Source of the DNA: Phyllobacterium pellucidum
GTDB lineage: Bacteria > Pseudomonadota > Alphaproteobacteria > Rhizobiales > Rhizobiaceae
Direction: 5' to 3'
NCBI RefSeq assembly: GCF_013327855.1
Contig: NZ_JABUMX010000001.1
Coordinates: forward strand, 1,302,001-1,366,000
DNA: 64,000 nucleotides
The notes beneath the pieces were generated by a model, which saw only the letters and a program-made list of their open reading frames with translations, did no database searches and had not been told where the DNA came from. Shown in pieces: positions 53,684 through 62,667 of this stretch. Position 1 is the stretch's first letter. Every line of letters starts with the position of its first letter. Both the position numbers and the translations under genes were made by a program.

Positions 53684-54868
53684 ATGCCTCTTGCTCTTCT
53701 GGCGTTGACGATCAGCGCCTATGCCATCGGGACGACGGAGTTCGTCATCGTTGGCCTGCTACCCACGGTCGCCAACGATCTCAACATCTCCCTGCCGCTC
53801 GCGGGCCTCATTGTCAGCGTGTACGCGCTCGGCGTGACCTTTGGCGCGCCGATCCTCACCGCTCTTACCGGCCGCATCGAGCGCAAGCCGCTGTTGCTCG
53901 GGCTGATGGTGCTCTTCATCATCGGCAACACGGCCGCGGCCCTTGCGCCAAGCTATAAGCTGCTTCTCGTCGCGCGCGTGCTCAGCGCTTTCGCCCACGG
54001 GGTTTTCTTCGCCGTAGGAGCGACCATTGCCGCCGATCTCGTTGCCCCCAACCGTCGCGCTTCCGCCATCGCCATGATGTTTCTCGGCCTTACCGTCGCG
54101 ATCGTCACCGGCGTCCCGCTCGGTACCTTCATCGGCCAGCAGCTTGGCTGGCGCGCCACATTCTGGGCCGTATCTGGCCTCGGCGTCATCGCTTTCGCGG
54201 CGATTGCCATCCTCTTGCCTTCGCAGATCGCCAAGGCGGCCCCTGCCCGCCTGATCGACCAGGTGCGTGTCCTTGCGAACGGCCGTCTGCTGCTCGCCTT
54301 CGGCATGACCGCACTCGGCTATGGTGGCACCTTCGTCATGTTCACATTTCTCGCTCCAGTGCTGCAGCAGATCACGGGCTTCGGCGAATCCACTATTAGC
54401 CTCATTCTCGTGCTCTATGGCCTCGCGATCGCGGTGGGCAATATGGTGGGCGGGCGTATTGCCGATGGCAATCCAGTCGGCGCGCTGGTGGTCATGTTCG
54501 GCCTGCAGGCTGCCGTGCTTGCCCTTTTCACCATCACTGCCGTATCGCCGGTCTGGTCGCTGGTGACGCTCGCCGCCCTTGGCGCGCTCTCCTTCTCCAA
54601 TGTTCCGGGGTTGCAACTCTACGTAGTACAGCTTGCAAAGGTCCACACGCCCGATACAGTCGATGTCGCCTCGGCGCTCAATATTGCCGCCTTCAACCTC
54701 GGCATAGCTGGCGGGGCATTCCTTGGTGGCATCATTGTCGCCTCCCCGCTCGGCCTTGGCGCAACGCCATGGGTCGGTGCTCTTCTCGTCGTCGGAGCCC
54801 TCGGCCTGACGCTCTGGAGCCAGATGCTCGATAGGCGCGCTTCGGCCGCAGTACTGGCCACCTGTTAA
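53684..54868 (+). CDS. MFS exporter (AraJ/DHA1 type)
   Basis: This 394-residue transporter has 12 hydrophobic segments with LALTISAYAIGTTEFVIVGL first, the motif TGRIERKPLLLG after TM2, and LVAPNRRASAIAMMFLGL. I start at ATG 53684 with an AAAGGAC site; the earlier in-frame start lacks family similarity. It is followed 15 bp later by an aldo-keto reductase gene, a common pair under LysR control. Confidence 0.92.
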   Translation: MPLALLALTISAYAIGTTEFVIVGLLPTVANDLNISLPLAGLIVSVYALGVTFGAPILTALTGRIERKPLLLGLMVLFIIGNTAAALAPSYKLLLVARVLSAFAHGVFFAVGATIAADLVAPNRRASAIAMMFLGLTVAIVTGVPLGTFIGQQLGWRATFWAVSGLGVIAFAAIAILLPSQIAKAAPARLIDQVRVLANGRLLLAFGMTALGYGGTFVMFTFLAPVLQQITGFGESTISLILVLYGLAIAVGNMVGGRIADGNPVGALVVMFGLQAAVLALFTITAVSPVWSLVTLAALGALSFSNVPGLQLYVVQLAKVHTPDTVDVASALNIAAFNLGIAGGAFLGGIIVASPLGLGATPWVGALLVVGALGLTLWSQMLDRRASAAVLATC

Positions 54869-54883
54869 GTCAAAGGAAACACC

Positions 54884-55708
54884 ATGTTTAACGTTAATGC
54901 CAATGGCGCAGAAATCCCCGCAATCGGCTTCGGCACCTTCCGCATGCCGGGCAGCGATGTGCTGCGCATGGTGCCGGCCGCATTGAAGCTCGGCTACCGC
55001 CACGTCGATACCGCACAGATCTACGGCAACGAGGCCGAAGTTGGCGAAGCCATTGCCAATTCGGACGTCGCTCGCGGCGATGTTTTCCTGACCACGAAGG
55101 TGTGGGTGGACAAGTATCGTCACGACGCCTTCGTCAGGTCGGTTGACGAGAGCCTCAAGAAGCTGAAGACCGATTATGTCGATCTTCTTCTCCTGCACTG
55201 GCCGCAAAGCGATGTGCCGCTTGCCGAGCGCATCGGCGCGCTCAACGAAGTGCGTGATGCCGGCAAGGTTCGCCACATCGGCGTTAGCAATTTCAACACG
55301 GCCCTGATGGCTGAAGCAGTCAAGCTCAGCAAGGCTCCGATCGTCACCAACCAGGTCGAATACCATCCCTATCTCGACCAAAGCGCCGTGCTCGACGCGG
55401 CGCGCAAGGCCGGCATGAGCATCACCGCCTATTATGCCATGGCGGACGGCAAGGTCGTCGATGACCCGGCAATCAAGGCGATCGCGGCCGCCCATGGCAA
55501 GAGCGCGGCACAGGTGGTGTTGCGTTGGCTGGTGCAGCAGCAAGGCGTGGTCGCACTGTCGAAAACTGTGAGCGCGGAACGGGCAAAGGCCAATTTCGAC
55601 ATCTTCGACTTCGAGCTTTCAAACGACGAGATGCAAGCGCTGCATGCCCTTGCCCGTCCGAACGGGCGGATCGTCAATCCCGGCCATCTTGCGCCGAAAT
55701 GGGATTGA
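54884..55708 (+). CDS. dkgB: Aldo/keto reductase (2,5-diketo-D-gluconate reductase B type)
   Basis: This 274-residue TIM-barrel enzyme keeps the catalytic residues: Asp and Tyr in HVDTAQIYGNE, Lys in LTTKVW and His in LLLLHWPQSD. NADPH-binding signatures are GVSNFNTALM and SKTVSAERAKANF. The C-terminus, RIVNPGHLAPKWD, matches the DkgB group. These enzymes reduce diketo-gluconate and methylglyoxal. Two hairpins follow. Confidence 0.9.
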   Translation: MFNVNANGAEIPAIGFGTFRMPGSDVLRMVPAALKLGYRHVDTAQIYGNEAEVGEAIANSDVARGDVFLTTKVWVDKYRHDAFVRSVDESLKKLKTDYVDLLLLHWPQSDVPLAERIGALNEVRDAGKVRHIGVSNFNTALMAEAVKLSKAPIVTNQVEYHPYLDQSAVLDAARKAGMSITAYYAMADGKVVDDPAIKAIAAAHGKSAAQVVLRWLVQQQGVVALSKTVSAERAKANFDIFDFELSNDEMQALHALARPNGRIVNPGHLAPKWD

Positions 55709-55710
55709 TC

Positions 55711-55729
55711 GGGCGCGCATTTCGCGCCC
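55711..55729 (+). terminator. Hairpin after the aldo-keto reductase gene
   Basis: A 7 bp stem (gggcgcg / cgcgccc) with a 5 nt loop begins 3 bp after the dkgB stop. No T-run follows, so it may mainly protect the transcript end. Confidence 0.5.
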
Positions 55730-55750
55730 ATTCATGCTCTGAATAAAATC

Positions 55751-55777
55751 AATGGCGGCCCCTAAGGGACCGCCATT
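55751..55777. terminator. Bidirectional terminator hairpin
   Basis: An 8 bp stem (aatggcgg / ccgccatt) with an inner ccc/ggg pair lies between convergent genes and is followed by TTTT at 55782-55785 on the plus strand. It likely ends the MFS-dkgB transcript and perhaps the opposite one. Confidence 0.75.
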
Positions 55778-55825
55778 CGAGTTTTCGCGACCATCCTGCC
55801 GCGTTTGCGACGGTTGACCTCTGGA

Positions 55826-56704
55826 TTATCGCGATGCCACCTGGGGAAGGTATTGGTTCACAAGGTTTACGACCTGGGCGTCGCGGCTTCGCGCCGTATC
55901 GCCGCCCATCACGACGGCAACGAGCTGTCGCCCATTGTCGCTGACCGAGGTGACGATGTTGAAGCCGGAAGCCCGTACATAGCCGGTCTTGATGCCGTCG
56001 GCGCCGTTGACCTGATCGAGGACGCGGTTGTGCCCGCGGATCAGTTTGCCGTTGAAGGCGAATTCATGCACGGCAAAGTAATAGTATTGGCCCGGATAGT
56101 GCCGTCGCAATGCAAGGCCGAGGAGGGCCATGTCGCGCGCCGTGGTGATCTGCTGCGGATCAGGCAGGCCAGAGGCGTTGTGGAAGTTGGTGCCCTTCAT
56201 ACCGAGGCGGCGCGCCTTCTCGGTCATCAGCGCCGCAAACTGCTCTTCGCTACCGCCGAGATATTCGGCGAGCGCGACCGCGACGTCGTTGGCCGATTTT
56301 ACCACGATCGCCTTGATCGCCGTATCGACATCGATGGCCTGACCCGGGCGGACGCCGAGCTTGCTGGGCGCCTGCGAGGCGGCATGAGCCGACATCGGAA
56401 TAAGCGTCGATTTCGTGATGCGTCCGGACTGGAGGGCTTCGAATGTGAGGTAGAGCGTCATCATCTTGGTCAATGATGCCGGAATGCGCGGCAGATCGGC
56501 GTTGGCCGAATAAAGCACGACCCCGGTACTGCCATCGACAACGACAGAAGCATATTTCTCGGAATTCAGCGGCAGGACCGCCACTGCGGACGGCGTCGGA
56601 TCAAGCGTCGCTGCCGTGGTGCAACCACTTGCGACACCGAGGATCACACCCATCAAAGCCACGGATTTCGAAAACGAATACAAAGCCCTAAGAACTCGCC
56701 CCAC
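55826..56704 (-). CDS. D-alanyl-D-alanine carboxypeptidase (S11, PBP5/6-like), probable lipoprotein
   Basis: This 292-residue protein has a hydrophobic leader ending GVASGC, a plausible lipobox. It carries the three penicillin-binding motifs: SLTK (catalytic Ser-x2-Lys), KSAND (SxN) and DGIKTGY (KTG). It trims the stem peptides of peptidoglycan in the periplasm. It is shorter than PBP5 because the C-terminal beta domain and membrane anchor are absent, so the N-terminal lipid would tether it. Confidence 0.92.
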   Translation of the reverse strand: MGRVLRALYSFSKSVALMGVILGVASGCTTAATLDPTPSAVAVLPLNSEKYASVVVDGSTGVVLYSANADLPRIPASLTKMMTLYLTFEALQSGRITKSTLIPMSAHAASQAPSKLGVRPGQAIDVDTAIKAIVVKSANDVAVALAEYLGGSEEQFAALMTEKARRLGMKGTNFHNASGLPDPQQITTARDMALLGLALRRHYPGQYYYFAVHEFAFNGKLIRGHNRVLDQVNGADGIKTGYVRASGFNIVTSVSDNGRQLVAVVMGGDTARSRDAQVVNLVNQYLPQVASR

Positions 56705-56845
56705 GTTTGTCTTCCGGATCGTTCCACTCGCGACAGAAGCAGAATTCTATCGCGGGATCGTTAATAAATCGGCGTTACCGGCGCTTGGTAACCGATTTCA
56801 TCGGCTTCGCCAAGCGCCGTTATGGGCACAAATCGCCGCTGCCGC

Positions 56846-57892
56846 CTACGCGGTCAAAACGACCTTGACGCTGCGCGAGCGGTCGAGCGCGGTCAGAAAC
56901 GCCTCTGGAGCACCGCTGAGCGGATATTGAGCAGTCACCAGCCGCAGCACGTCGATCTTGCCCTCGACAATCAGTTCGACCGCCTCGAAGAACTCTTCGC
57001 CGAAGCGGAAGGTGCCGACAAGATCAAGTTCCTTGGCCATGACCGCGTTGGCCGGCACCGGGATGGTGCCACCCGCAAGATTGCCGACCTGTACAACGGT
57101 TCCGCCGCGCCGCACGGTGCGGATCGCCGAGGCCAGCCCCGCGGCGGTTCCGGAGATCTCGAAGGCGATATCGAACGGGGTCCCCTCAGCCAGCGCCGCC
57201 AGCTGCTCTTCGCCCTTCGACAGGTCGACGATCTGGTCGGCGCCAAGCTCTTCGGCAAACTTCAGCGGCGCTGCAGCGACATCGACCATCGTCACCGAGC
57301 CCGCCTCGGCATGTTTCAGGGCGAGCATTGTCAGAAGTCCGATCGGCCCGGCCCCGAAGACGATGGTTGAGAAACCCTTGACGTGGCCCGCGCGCCGCAC
57401 CGCGTGCAGGCACACGGCAAGCGGCTCAGCCAGGGCGGCGGCCTCGAACGGCAAATCGGCTGGGACCTTGACGCATTGTGCCGCCGTCGCATCGAAGACG
57501 CTGGCAAATCCACCCTGCATGTGCGGGGTTTTCGAGGCCGAGCCCATGAAGTAGATATTTTCGCACAGGTTGGGGCGCCCCTCATGGCAGTAGACGCATT
57601 TTTCGCACCAGCGCGACGGGTTGACCGCAACGTGATCGCCGACAGCCACCGACGTGACGCCGCTGCCAACGGCAATCACTTCGCCGGCGATCTCATGGCC
57701 AAGGACGAGGGGTGAGGTAACGACGAAATCGCCGGTCCGCGCGTGGCGGTAATAGTGCATGTCCGAACCGCAGATGCCGCCGGCGCCGAACTTGACCCGC
57801 ACCATGTTCGGTGCGAGCTCGCCAAGATCGATATCGACGACGCGAAGGTCCTCCGCGCCGAAGAGTGTTGCAGCTATGCCTTTCATACTCAT
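56846..57892 (-). CDS. idnD: L-idonate 5-dehydrogenase-type zinc alcohol dehydrogenase
   Basis: This 348-residue medium-chain dehydrogenase has GGICGSDMHYYRHARTGDF and LGHEIAGEV (catalytic zinc), the structural zinc cysteines in CEKCVYCHEGRPNLC, and the NAD loop VFGAGPIGLL. The GSDMHYY region resembles E. coli IdnD. It oxidises L-idonate or a related sugar acid to a 5-keto acid. Its start overlaps dctM by ATGA, so it is the last gene of the GntR-TRAP operon. Confidence 0.88.
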   Translation of the reverse strand: MSMKGIAATLFGAEDLRVVDIDLGELAPNMVRVKFGAGGICGSDMHYYRHARTGDFVVTSPLVLGHEIAGEVIAVGSGVTSVAVGDHVAVNPSRWCEKCVYCHEGRPNLCENIYFMGSASKTPHMQGGFASVFDATAAQCVKVPADLPFEAAALAEPLAVCLHAVRRAGHVKGFSTIVFGAGPIGLLTMLALKHAEAGSVTMVDVAAAPLKFAEELGADQIVDLSKGEEQLAALAEGTPFDIAFEISGTAAGLASAIRTVRRGGTVVQVGNLAGGTIPVPANAVMAKELDLVGTFRFGEEFFEAVELIVEGKIDVLRLVTAQYPLSGAPEAFLTALDRSRSVKVVLTA

Positions 57893-59295
57893 CTGATCAG
57901 ACCCAATTGTGTTGGCAGCCAAAGCGTAATCGCCGGGATGAAGGTTATGGCGATCAGGGCGATAAAGAGCGGCACGAGCCAGGGCAGAATCGCCATGGTG
58001 GTGCGTTCCACAGATAGTTTTGCGACCCGCGACAGGACAAACAATACCATGCCCAGCGGCGGATGCAGAAGTCCGATCATCAGGTTGAGCGTCATGATCA
58101 GGCCGAAATGCACGGGGTCGATGCCGAATTTGAGAACGAGCGGCAAAAGGATCGGTACAAGGATCGTGATCGCTGCGATCGTATCAAGGAAACAGCCGAC
58201 GAAGAGCATCAACAGGTTGACGAGGATGAGGAACACCCATTTGTTGTCCGTGATGGAGAGGATCGCCGTCGACAGGAGCTGCGCTGCCTGGCTCACGGTC
58301 AACAGCCACGCGAATACCGACGCCGCCGTAACGATGAAGAGCACCGATGCCGTTGTCTCGATGGTGTCGAAACTTGCCTTGGCAAGGCTCGACAGAGTCA
58401 TGGTGCGGTAGCGGACGAGCCCGAGGAATAGCGACCAGAGTACTGCAGCGACAGCCGCCTCAGTGGGCGTGAACCAGCCCATGGTCATGCCGCCAATCAG
58501 GATGACCGGGGTCATCAGGGCCATGACCGCCGAGAAGTCGAAATACCAGTCGGCGGCAAGAAGCAGCACTAGAGCGATGCCGACGGAGGCGTTGACCGAT
58601 AGCCCGGTCAGGGTCAGGAGATAGATGACAAGCGGTACGCTGAAGACGACGACGATCTCAAGCGAAGCTTCGAGAAGCTGCTTGATTTCGAAGGGCGCGT
58701 CAGAGCCCCAGCGCTTGACATAGGCGAAGATGGCGACCGTGAGCATCATCAGCACTGTCATGACGACGCCGGGCACGATGCCGGCCATGAACAGCGCGCC
58801 GATCGACACATTGGCCATCATGCCGTAGATGACGAAGGGCAGCGACGGCGGAAAGATCGGGCCAAGGGTCGCAGAGGCGGCGGTCACGCCGACAGCCGCT
58901 TCAATCGGATAACCGTGATCCTTCATCGCCTTGATCTCGATGGTGCCAATGCCCGCAGCGTCGGCAAGAGCCGTACCGGACATGCCTGAGAAAATGACCG
59001 AGCCGATGATATTGACCTGCGCCAGGCCTCCCTTCATCCAGCCGACAAGCGCGACCGCAAAAGAGTAGATGCGTCCGGTAACGCCTGCCGAATTCATCAG
59101 ATTGCCTGCGAGGATGAAAAACGGCACGGCGAGCAAGGGAAAGCTCTCGACGCCGGCAATCATGCGCTGCGCAACGATGATGTCGGGCGCCACGCCAAAG
59201 AAGACGAGATAAAGCACCGAGGCGACCGCCATGGAGATCGCCACCGGCACGCCGACGAGCATAAGGAAGAGAAAGGTTCCGACGAGCAACAACAT
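57889..59295 (-). CDS. dctM: TRAP transporter large permease
   Basis: This 468-residue membrane protein has 12 or more hydrophobic segments and DctM signatures: LVGTFLFLMLVGVPVAISMA, SGMSGTALADAAGIGTIEIK, PIFPPSLPFVIYGMMANVSI and LLHPPLGMVLFVLSRVAKL. It is longer than the usual 425 residues because of an insertion near residues 200-230. It uses the ion gradient to import an organic acid with DctQ and DctP. Confidence 0.95.
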   Translation of the reverse strand: MLLLVGTFLFLMLVGVPVAISMAVASVLYLVFFGVAPDIIVAQRMIAGVESFPLLAVPFFILAGNLMNSAGVTGRIYSFAVALVGWMKGGLAQVNIIGSVIFSGMSGTALADAAGIGTIEIKAMKDHGYPIEAAVGVTAASATLGPIFPPSLPFVIYGMMANVSIGALFMAGIVPGVVMTVLMMLTVAIFAYVKRWGSDAPFEIKQLLEASLEIVVVFSVPLVIYLLTLTGLSVNASVGIALVLLLAADWYFDFSAVMALMTPVILIGGMTMGWFTPTEAAVAAVLWSLFLGLVRYRTMTLSSLAKASFDTIETTASVLFIVTAASVFAWLLTVSQAAQLLSTAILSITDNKWVFLILVNLLMLFVGCFLDTIAAITILVPILLPLVLKFGIDPVHFGLIMTLNLMIGLLHPPLGMVLFVLSRVAKLSVERTTMAILPWLVPLFIALIAITFIPAITLWLPTQLGLIR

Positions 59296-59298
59296 GGA

Positions 59299-59877
59299 TC
59301 AATCCTCTACCTTGTGAAATTCCTCGGGCCGCTCGAGCACCGAATAGCCGCGGCGCATATTGGCGATGAAAACCTGAACCGAGCGGAAGAGCATCAGTAC
59401 GAATGCGACGAATACGGCGTAAAAGACCATATTGCGCGGCAGGTCGACCGTGACCATACGTTCCTCGGCAACGATCTGCGTGTAACGCCACATCAGCCAC
59501 ACGGCATAGGCGAAAAAGCCGATGCGGACGATGTCGACGAAAGTCGACAGGGCCCGGGCGACGGAAGCCGGAAGATAGTGATAGAGGACGTCGACCTGGA
59601 TGTGGCGGGACAGGCGCACGCACATCACAGAGCCGAGGAAGACGACCGCGATGAGACAGTTGGTAGCTATCTCCTCTGTCCAGGCATAGCTGTTGTTAAG
59701 GACGTAACGGGTGAAGAACTGCAGAAACACGCAGCCTGTCATGAGCCAGAATACGGCGAGCGTCAGCCAGTCTTCGACAGCATAATCCGAAACGTCGGCC
59801 ACCGGCGCCGCATCCTCGAAGGAATGGGCGATCTCCTCGGCCGTAACCTGTGTGTGGACTTCCTTTGCCATTGGCAT
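59299..59877 (-). CDS. dctQ: TRAP transporter small permease
   Basis: This 192-residue protein has four hydrophobic segments, with FFTRYVLNNSYAWTEEIATN after TM1 as in DctQ. It stabilises and couples the large subunit. It lies 3 bp upstream of dctM. Confidence 0.93.
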   Translation of the reverse strand: MPMAKEVHTQVTAEEIAHSFEDAAPVADVSDYAVEDWLTLAVFWLMTGCVFLQFFTRYVLNNSYAWTEEIATNCLIAVVFLGSVMCVRLSRHIQVDVLYHYLPASVARALSTFVDIVRIGFFAYAVWLMWRYTQIVAEERMVTVDLPRNMVFYAVFVAFVLMLFRSVQVFIANMRRGYSVLERPEEFHKVED

Positions 59878-59907
59878 TCTCCGGTCTTCGCATCCAAGTG
59901 ATGGAAT

Positions 59908-59930
59908 GCCGGGCGGAGCAGCCGCCCGGC
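59908..59930 (-). terminator. GC-rich hairpin between dctP and dctQ
   Basis: A perfect 9 bp stem (gccgggcgg / ccgcccggc) with a 5 nt loop lies 10 bp after the dctP stop inside the operon. It has no T-run. Such a structure can protect the 3' end of dctP mRNA or partly stop transcription, giving more binding protein than permease. Confidence 0.7.
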
Positions 59931-59940
59931 CCCCCGCGGA

Positions 59941-60918
59941 TTATTCCTTGATGGCGCGAATGGCTTCCCAATCGGACTTCTCGTAGCCGAAGTCCTCAAA
60001 CTTCACCTTCTCCATCACCGTCTTTTCGAAGTCGGCCTTGTCGACCTCGGTCACGTTGATGCCCTTTTCCTTGAATGTCGCAACGAGCGCCTTTTCCTTC
60101 TCCTCGATATTCTTGGTCGTACGCTCGGCCGCTTCCTGCATGACGTCGCCGAAGATCTTCTTGTCCTCGTCGGACAGGCTCGACCAGAGCTGCTTGGACA
60201 CAACCGTATTGAGATGGTCCACGATATGGCCGGTCAGAACGATATTCTTCTGCACCTCGTAGAACTTCTTGGCTTCGATCGTTGTCAGCGGATTTTCCTG
60301 GGCCTCGACCGTGCCGTTCTGCAGGGCGAGATAGACCTCGGCGAAGGCGATCGGCGTCGTGTTGGCGCCGCAGGCGCGCGGCATGGCGAGATAGGCAGGA
60401 ACGTCCGGCACGCGGATCTTCAGGCCCTGCATGTCCGAACACTTGCTGATAGGCTTGTTGGACGTAGTTTGGCGGGTGCCGTAATAGCTGACGGCGGCGA
60501 TGTGGTTGCCGGTCTTTTCCTCATAGCCAGCGGCGAGACGCTTGAAGACGTCACTTTTCGTATAGGCGATCAAATGCTCGGGACCGCGGAAAATATAGGG
60601 GAAATAGGTCACGCCGATCGGCTTGAAATCGCGCGCTGCGAAGCTCGATCCCGAAATGATGATATCGACGGTGCCGAGCTTCAGGCCCTGGTTGATGTCC
60701 GCTTCCTTGCCGAGCTGTGAAGCCGGGAAAACATCGATCTTGTAGCGCCCATTGGTGCGCTTGTTGATTTCTTCGGCGGCCCAGACGGATTCCGTGTGGA
60801 ACGGCTCCGAAGTTTCATAGACGTGCGCCCATTTCAGAGCGGTCTGGGCCTGTGCCGCAGCAGCCGAAAGTGCGAGCGCGGCCACCGCTCCCATAATGGC
60901 CATAAGCTTGATCTTCAT
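59941..60918 (-). CDS. dctP: TRAP transporter substrate-binding protein
   Basis: This 325-residue periplasmic protein has a signal peptide (LMAIMGAVAALALSAAAAQA, cleaved before QTALKW) and the family segments HTESVWAAEEINKRTNG, GLKIRVPDVPAYL (the Arg that pairs with the substrate carboxylate) and EAQENPLTTIEAKKFYEVQ. It delivers a carboxylated compound, likely a sugar acid, given idnD in the operon. Confidence 0.94.
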   Translation of the reverse strand: MKIKLMAIMGAVAALALSAAAAQAQTALKWAHVYETSEPFHTESVWAAEEINKRTNGRYKIDVFPASQLGKEADINQGLKLGTVDIIISGSSFAARDFKPIGVTYFPYIFRGPEHLIAYTKSDVFKRLAAGYEEKTGNHIAAVSYYGTRQTTSNKPISKCSDMQGLKIRVPDVPAYLAMPRACGANTTPIAFAEVYLALQNGTVEAQENPLTTIEAKKFYEVQKNIVLTGHIVDHLNTVVSKQLWSSLSDEDKKIFGDVMQEAAERTTKNIEEKEKALVATFKEKGINVTEVDKADFEKTVMEKVKFEDFGYEKSDWEAIRAIKE

Positions 60919-60941
60919 GTCCTTCTCCTCCCAGATTGAAA

Positions 60942-61694
60942 TCAGATCGTGGTGTTTCGTGTCGAGCCTTTCGGCGGATGACCTTTCTCGCTTTCGAGTT
61001 CGTCCTCGAAGCTCCTGGAAAATCTCGATTGTGATTGTTGCAGATGGAACTGCATCGCCGCCTTGGCGCGAGCAGGATCGCCCGAAGCAATCGCATCACG
61101 AATTGCCCGGTGTTCGGCAAATGCCTCACGCCAGGAAACCGCGCTCTCGAAGTAGCTCGCAAGCCGCTCGAAAAACGGCGTCATGCGCTGATCGAAGAGC
61201 TGTCCGACGAACCGCTCGAGCACGGCATTCTCTATGATGCCGGCGATGGTGGTGTGAAACGTCCGGTCAAGCGCAATCGAAGCATGCGGATTATTGAAGG
61301 TTTTCGCCATCCTGGTCAGCACGGCATCCATGGCTTCGACCTGAACCGGCGTCACCACTTTGGCGGCTTCCTCGACGATCGCACATTCGATGAGCGAACG
61401 CGCACGCAGCAGTTCGAACGGACCTTCGAGGTCGTCCGAGGGGGCGAGCACAGGCTTTTCTTTGCGTTGATTGGTGACGTAAACGCCCGAACCCATGCGG
61501 ATATGGATCAGTCCTTCGACTTCCAGCGCAATGAGCGCTTCGCGGATTGTCGGGCGGGAAACACCAAGTTCCTCGGCAAGTTCGCGTTCGCCGGGCAATC
61601 GTTCGCCAACGGCGAACGAACCGCACTCGATCAAATCACGGATCTGTTCCGCGACCTGCTGATACAGGCGGCGCGGCTGGATCGCTGCGAACAT
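60942..61694 (-). CDS. GntR-family (FadR subfamily) regulator
   Basis: This 250-residue protein has the N-terminal winged helix (YQQVAEQIRDLIECGSFAVG, LAEELGVSRPTIREALIALE) and a FadR-type all-helical ligand domain containing the LDRTFHTTIAG segment with likely metal His. An ATG at 61694 with a GGGGAGGT site is preferred. It is the first gene of the operon, which it probably represses until the sugar acid binds. Confidence 0.93.
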   Translation of the reverse strand: MFAAIQPRRLYQQVAEQIRDLIECGSFAVGERLPGERELAEELGVSRPTIREALIALEVEGLIHIRMGSGVYVTNQRKEKPVLAPSDDLEGPFELLRARSLIECAIVEEAAKVVTPVQVEAMDAVLTRMAKTFNNPHASIALDRTFHTTIAGIIENAVLERFVGQLFDQRMTPFFERLASYFESAVSWREAFAEHRAIRDAIASGDPARAKAAMQFHLQQSQSRFSRSFEDELESEKGHPPKGSTRNTTI

Positions 61695-61729
61695 TGGACC
61701 TCCCCGCACGGCTCCTCTCCGCGCATGAC

Positions 61730-61748
61730 TGGTAAACTGGCCTTACCA
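61730..61748. promoter_or_regulatory. Candidate GntR operator
   Basis: The inverted repeat tggtaa-N7-ttacca lies 36 bp upstream of the GntR start and contains the TGGT...ACCA core seen at FadR-type sites. It is well placed for autoregulation of the TRAP operon. Confidence 0.65.
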
Positions 61749-61911
61749 ATCATTAACTGATACATTGATATATATGTTGGAGTCAACCCGGCACAACTGG
61801 CGCCTCGATCTCAGGCAATTGTTACACATTGTATCGGAAAGTGATTGCCGTCGGCACACGCGAACAAGCTAAGAGAAATCTCGATACTCTGACTTCTTCG
61901 ACCGGTGACCA

Positions 61912-62667
61912 ATGCTGCCTCAAAACCGATTGCCGCGCGCCTTCGCCGCCCTGAGCCTTGCCTTGGTTCTGGGTGCTTGCTCGACAACCGATCCGAAGCT
62001 TCCGACCGCGGCGTCGATCCCGGTTCCCGAGGCTGCGCCACGCGTGGCGGCAACTGACTCTCAGCCTTTAGCCAAGACATCCGACAAATCCGTCGATGGC
62101 CTGATCACAAAATACTCGGTCGCCTATGCTGTGCCGGAATCCCTGGTCCGCCGTGTCGTGAAGCGTGAAAGCCGATTCAATCCCCAGGCACGCAACGGGC
62201 CCTATTGGGGGCTTATGCAATTGCTCCCAGCGACTGCACGCGGCCTCGGCCATGATGGCAACGCCAAGGATCTGCTCGATGCGGAGACCAACCTCAAATA
62301 CGGGGTGAAGTATCTCGCGGGCGCCTATAAGGTGGCGGACAGCAATCCGGATCAGGCCGTCCGCCTCTATTCACGCGGGTATTACTATCAGGCCAAGCAG
62401 AAGGGCATGCTCGACGTGCTCGAACCTTCGGCAGAGCCCGTACAGACCGCTCTTGTTGCGACGTCATCGGAAGCAAGCACTGCCCCCGCCGCGCAGGCGA
62501 CGAGCGCCCTGATGACGCCGACCGAACTCGCCTATGCCGACGGCAAGGTGGTGTTTCCGGCGGTGATCCCGCTGCCCTTCGAGCGGCAGGATTTGCTGGC
62601 CTCCACGATCGTGCCTACCACCACCGGTGGAAATGGTGCACGGGTCCGCGCCCCCGCCCCACTCTGA
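61912..62667 (+). CDS. Lytic transglycosylase (SLT domain) lipoprotein
   Basis: This 251-residue protein has a lipoprotein signal (SLALVLGACSTTDP). The SLT fold has SVAYAVPESLVRRVVKRES with the catalytic Glu in KRESRFNPQ, then GPYWGLMQLLPATARGLG and NLKYGVKYLAGAYK. It cleaves peptidoglycan glycan strands. The last 100 residues are Ala/Thr/Pro-rich and overlap the end of thiD by 53 bp on the opposite strand. Confidence 0.9.
   Translation: MLPQNRLPRAFAALSLALVLGACSTTDPKLPTAASIPVPEAAPRVAATDSQPLAKTSDKSVDGLITKYSVAYAVPESLVRRVVKRESRFNPQARNGPYWGLMQLLPATARGLGHDGNAKDLLDAETNLKYGVKYLAGAYKVADSNPDQAVRLYSRGYYYQAKQKGMLDVLEPSAEPVQTALVATSSEASTAPAAQATSALMTPTELAYADGKVVFPAVIPLPFERQDLLASTIVPTTTGGNGARVRAPAPL

Noticed and set aside
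53759-55543. A 594-codon minus-strand open frame
   Set aside because: It lies antisense to the MFS and aldo-keto reductase genes, which have clear family motifs. Its own translation is rich in His, Asp, Glu and Arg and resembles no protein.
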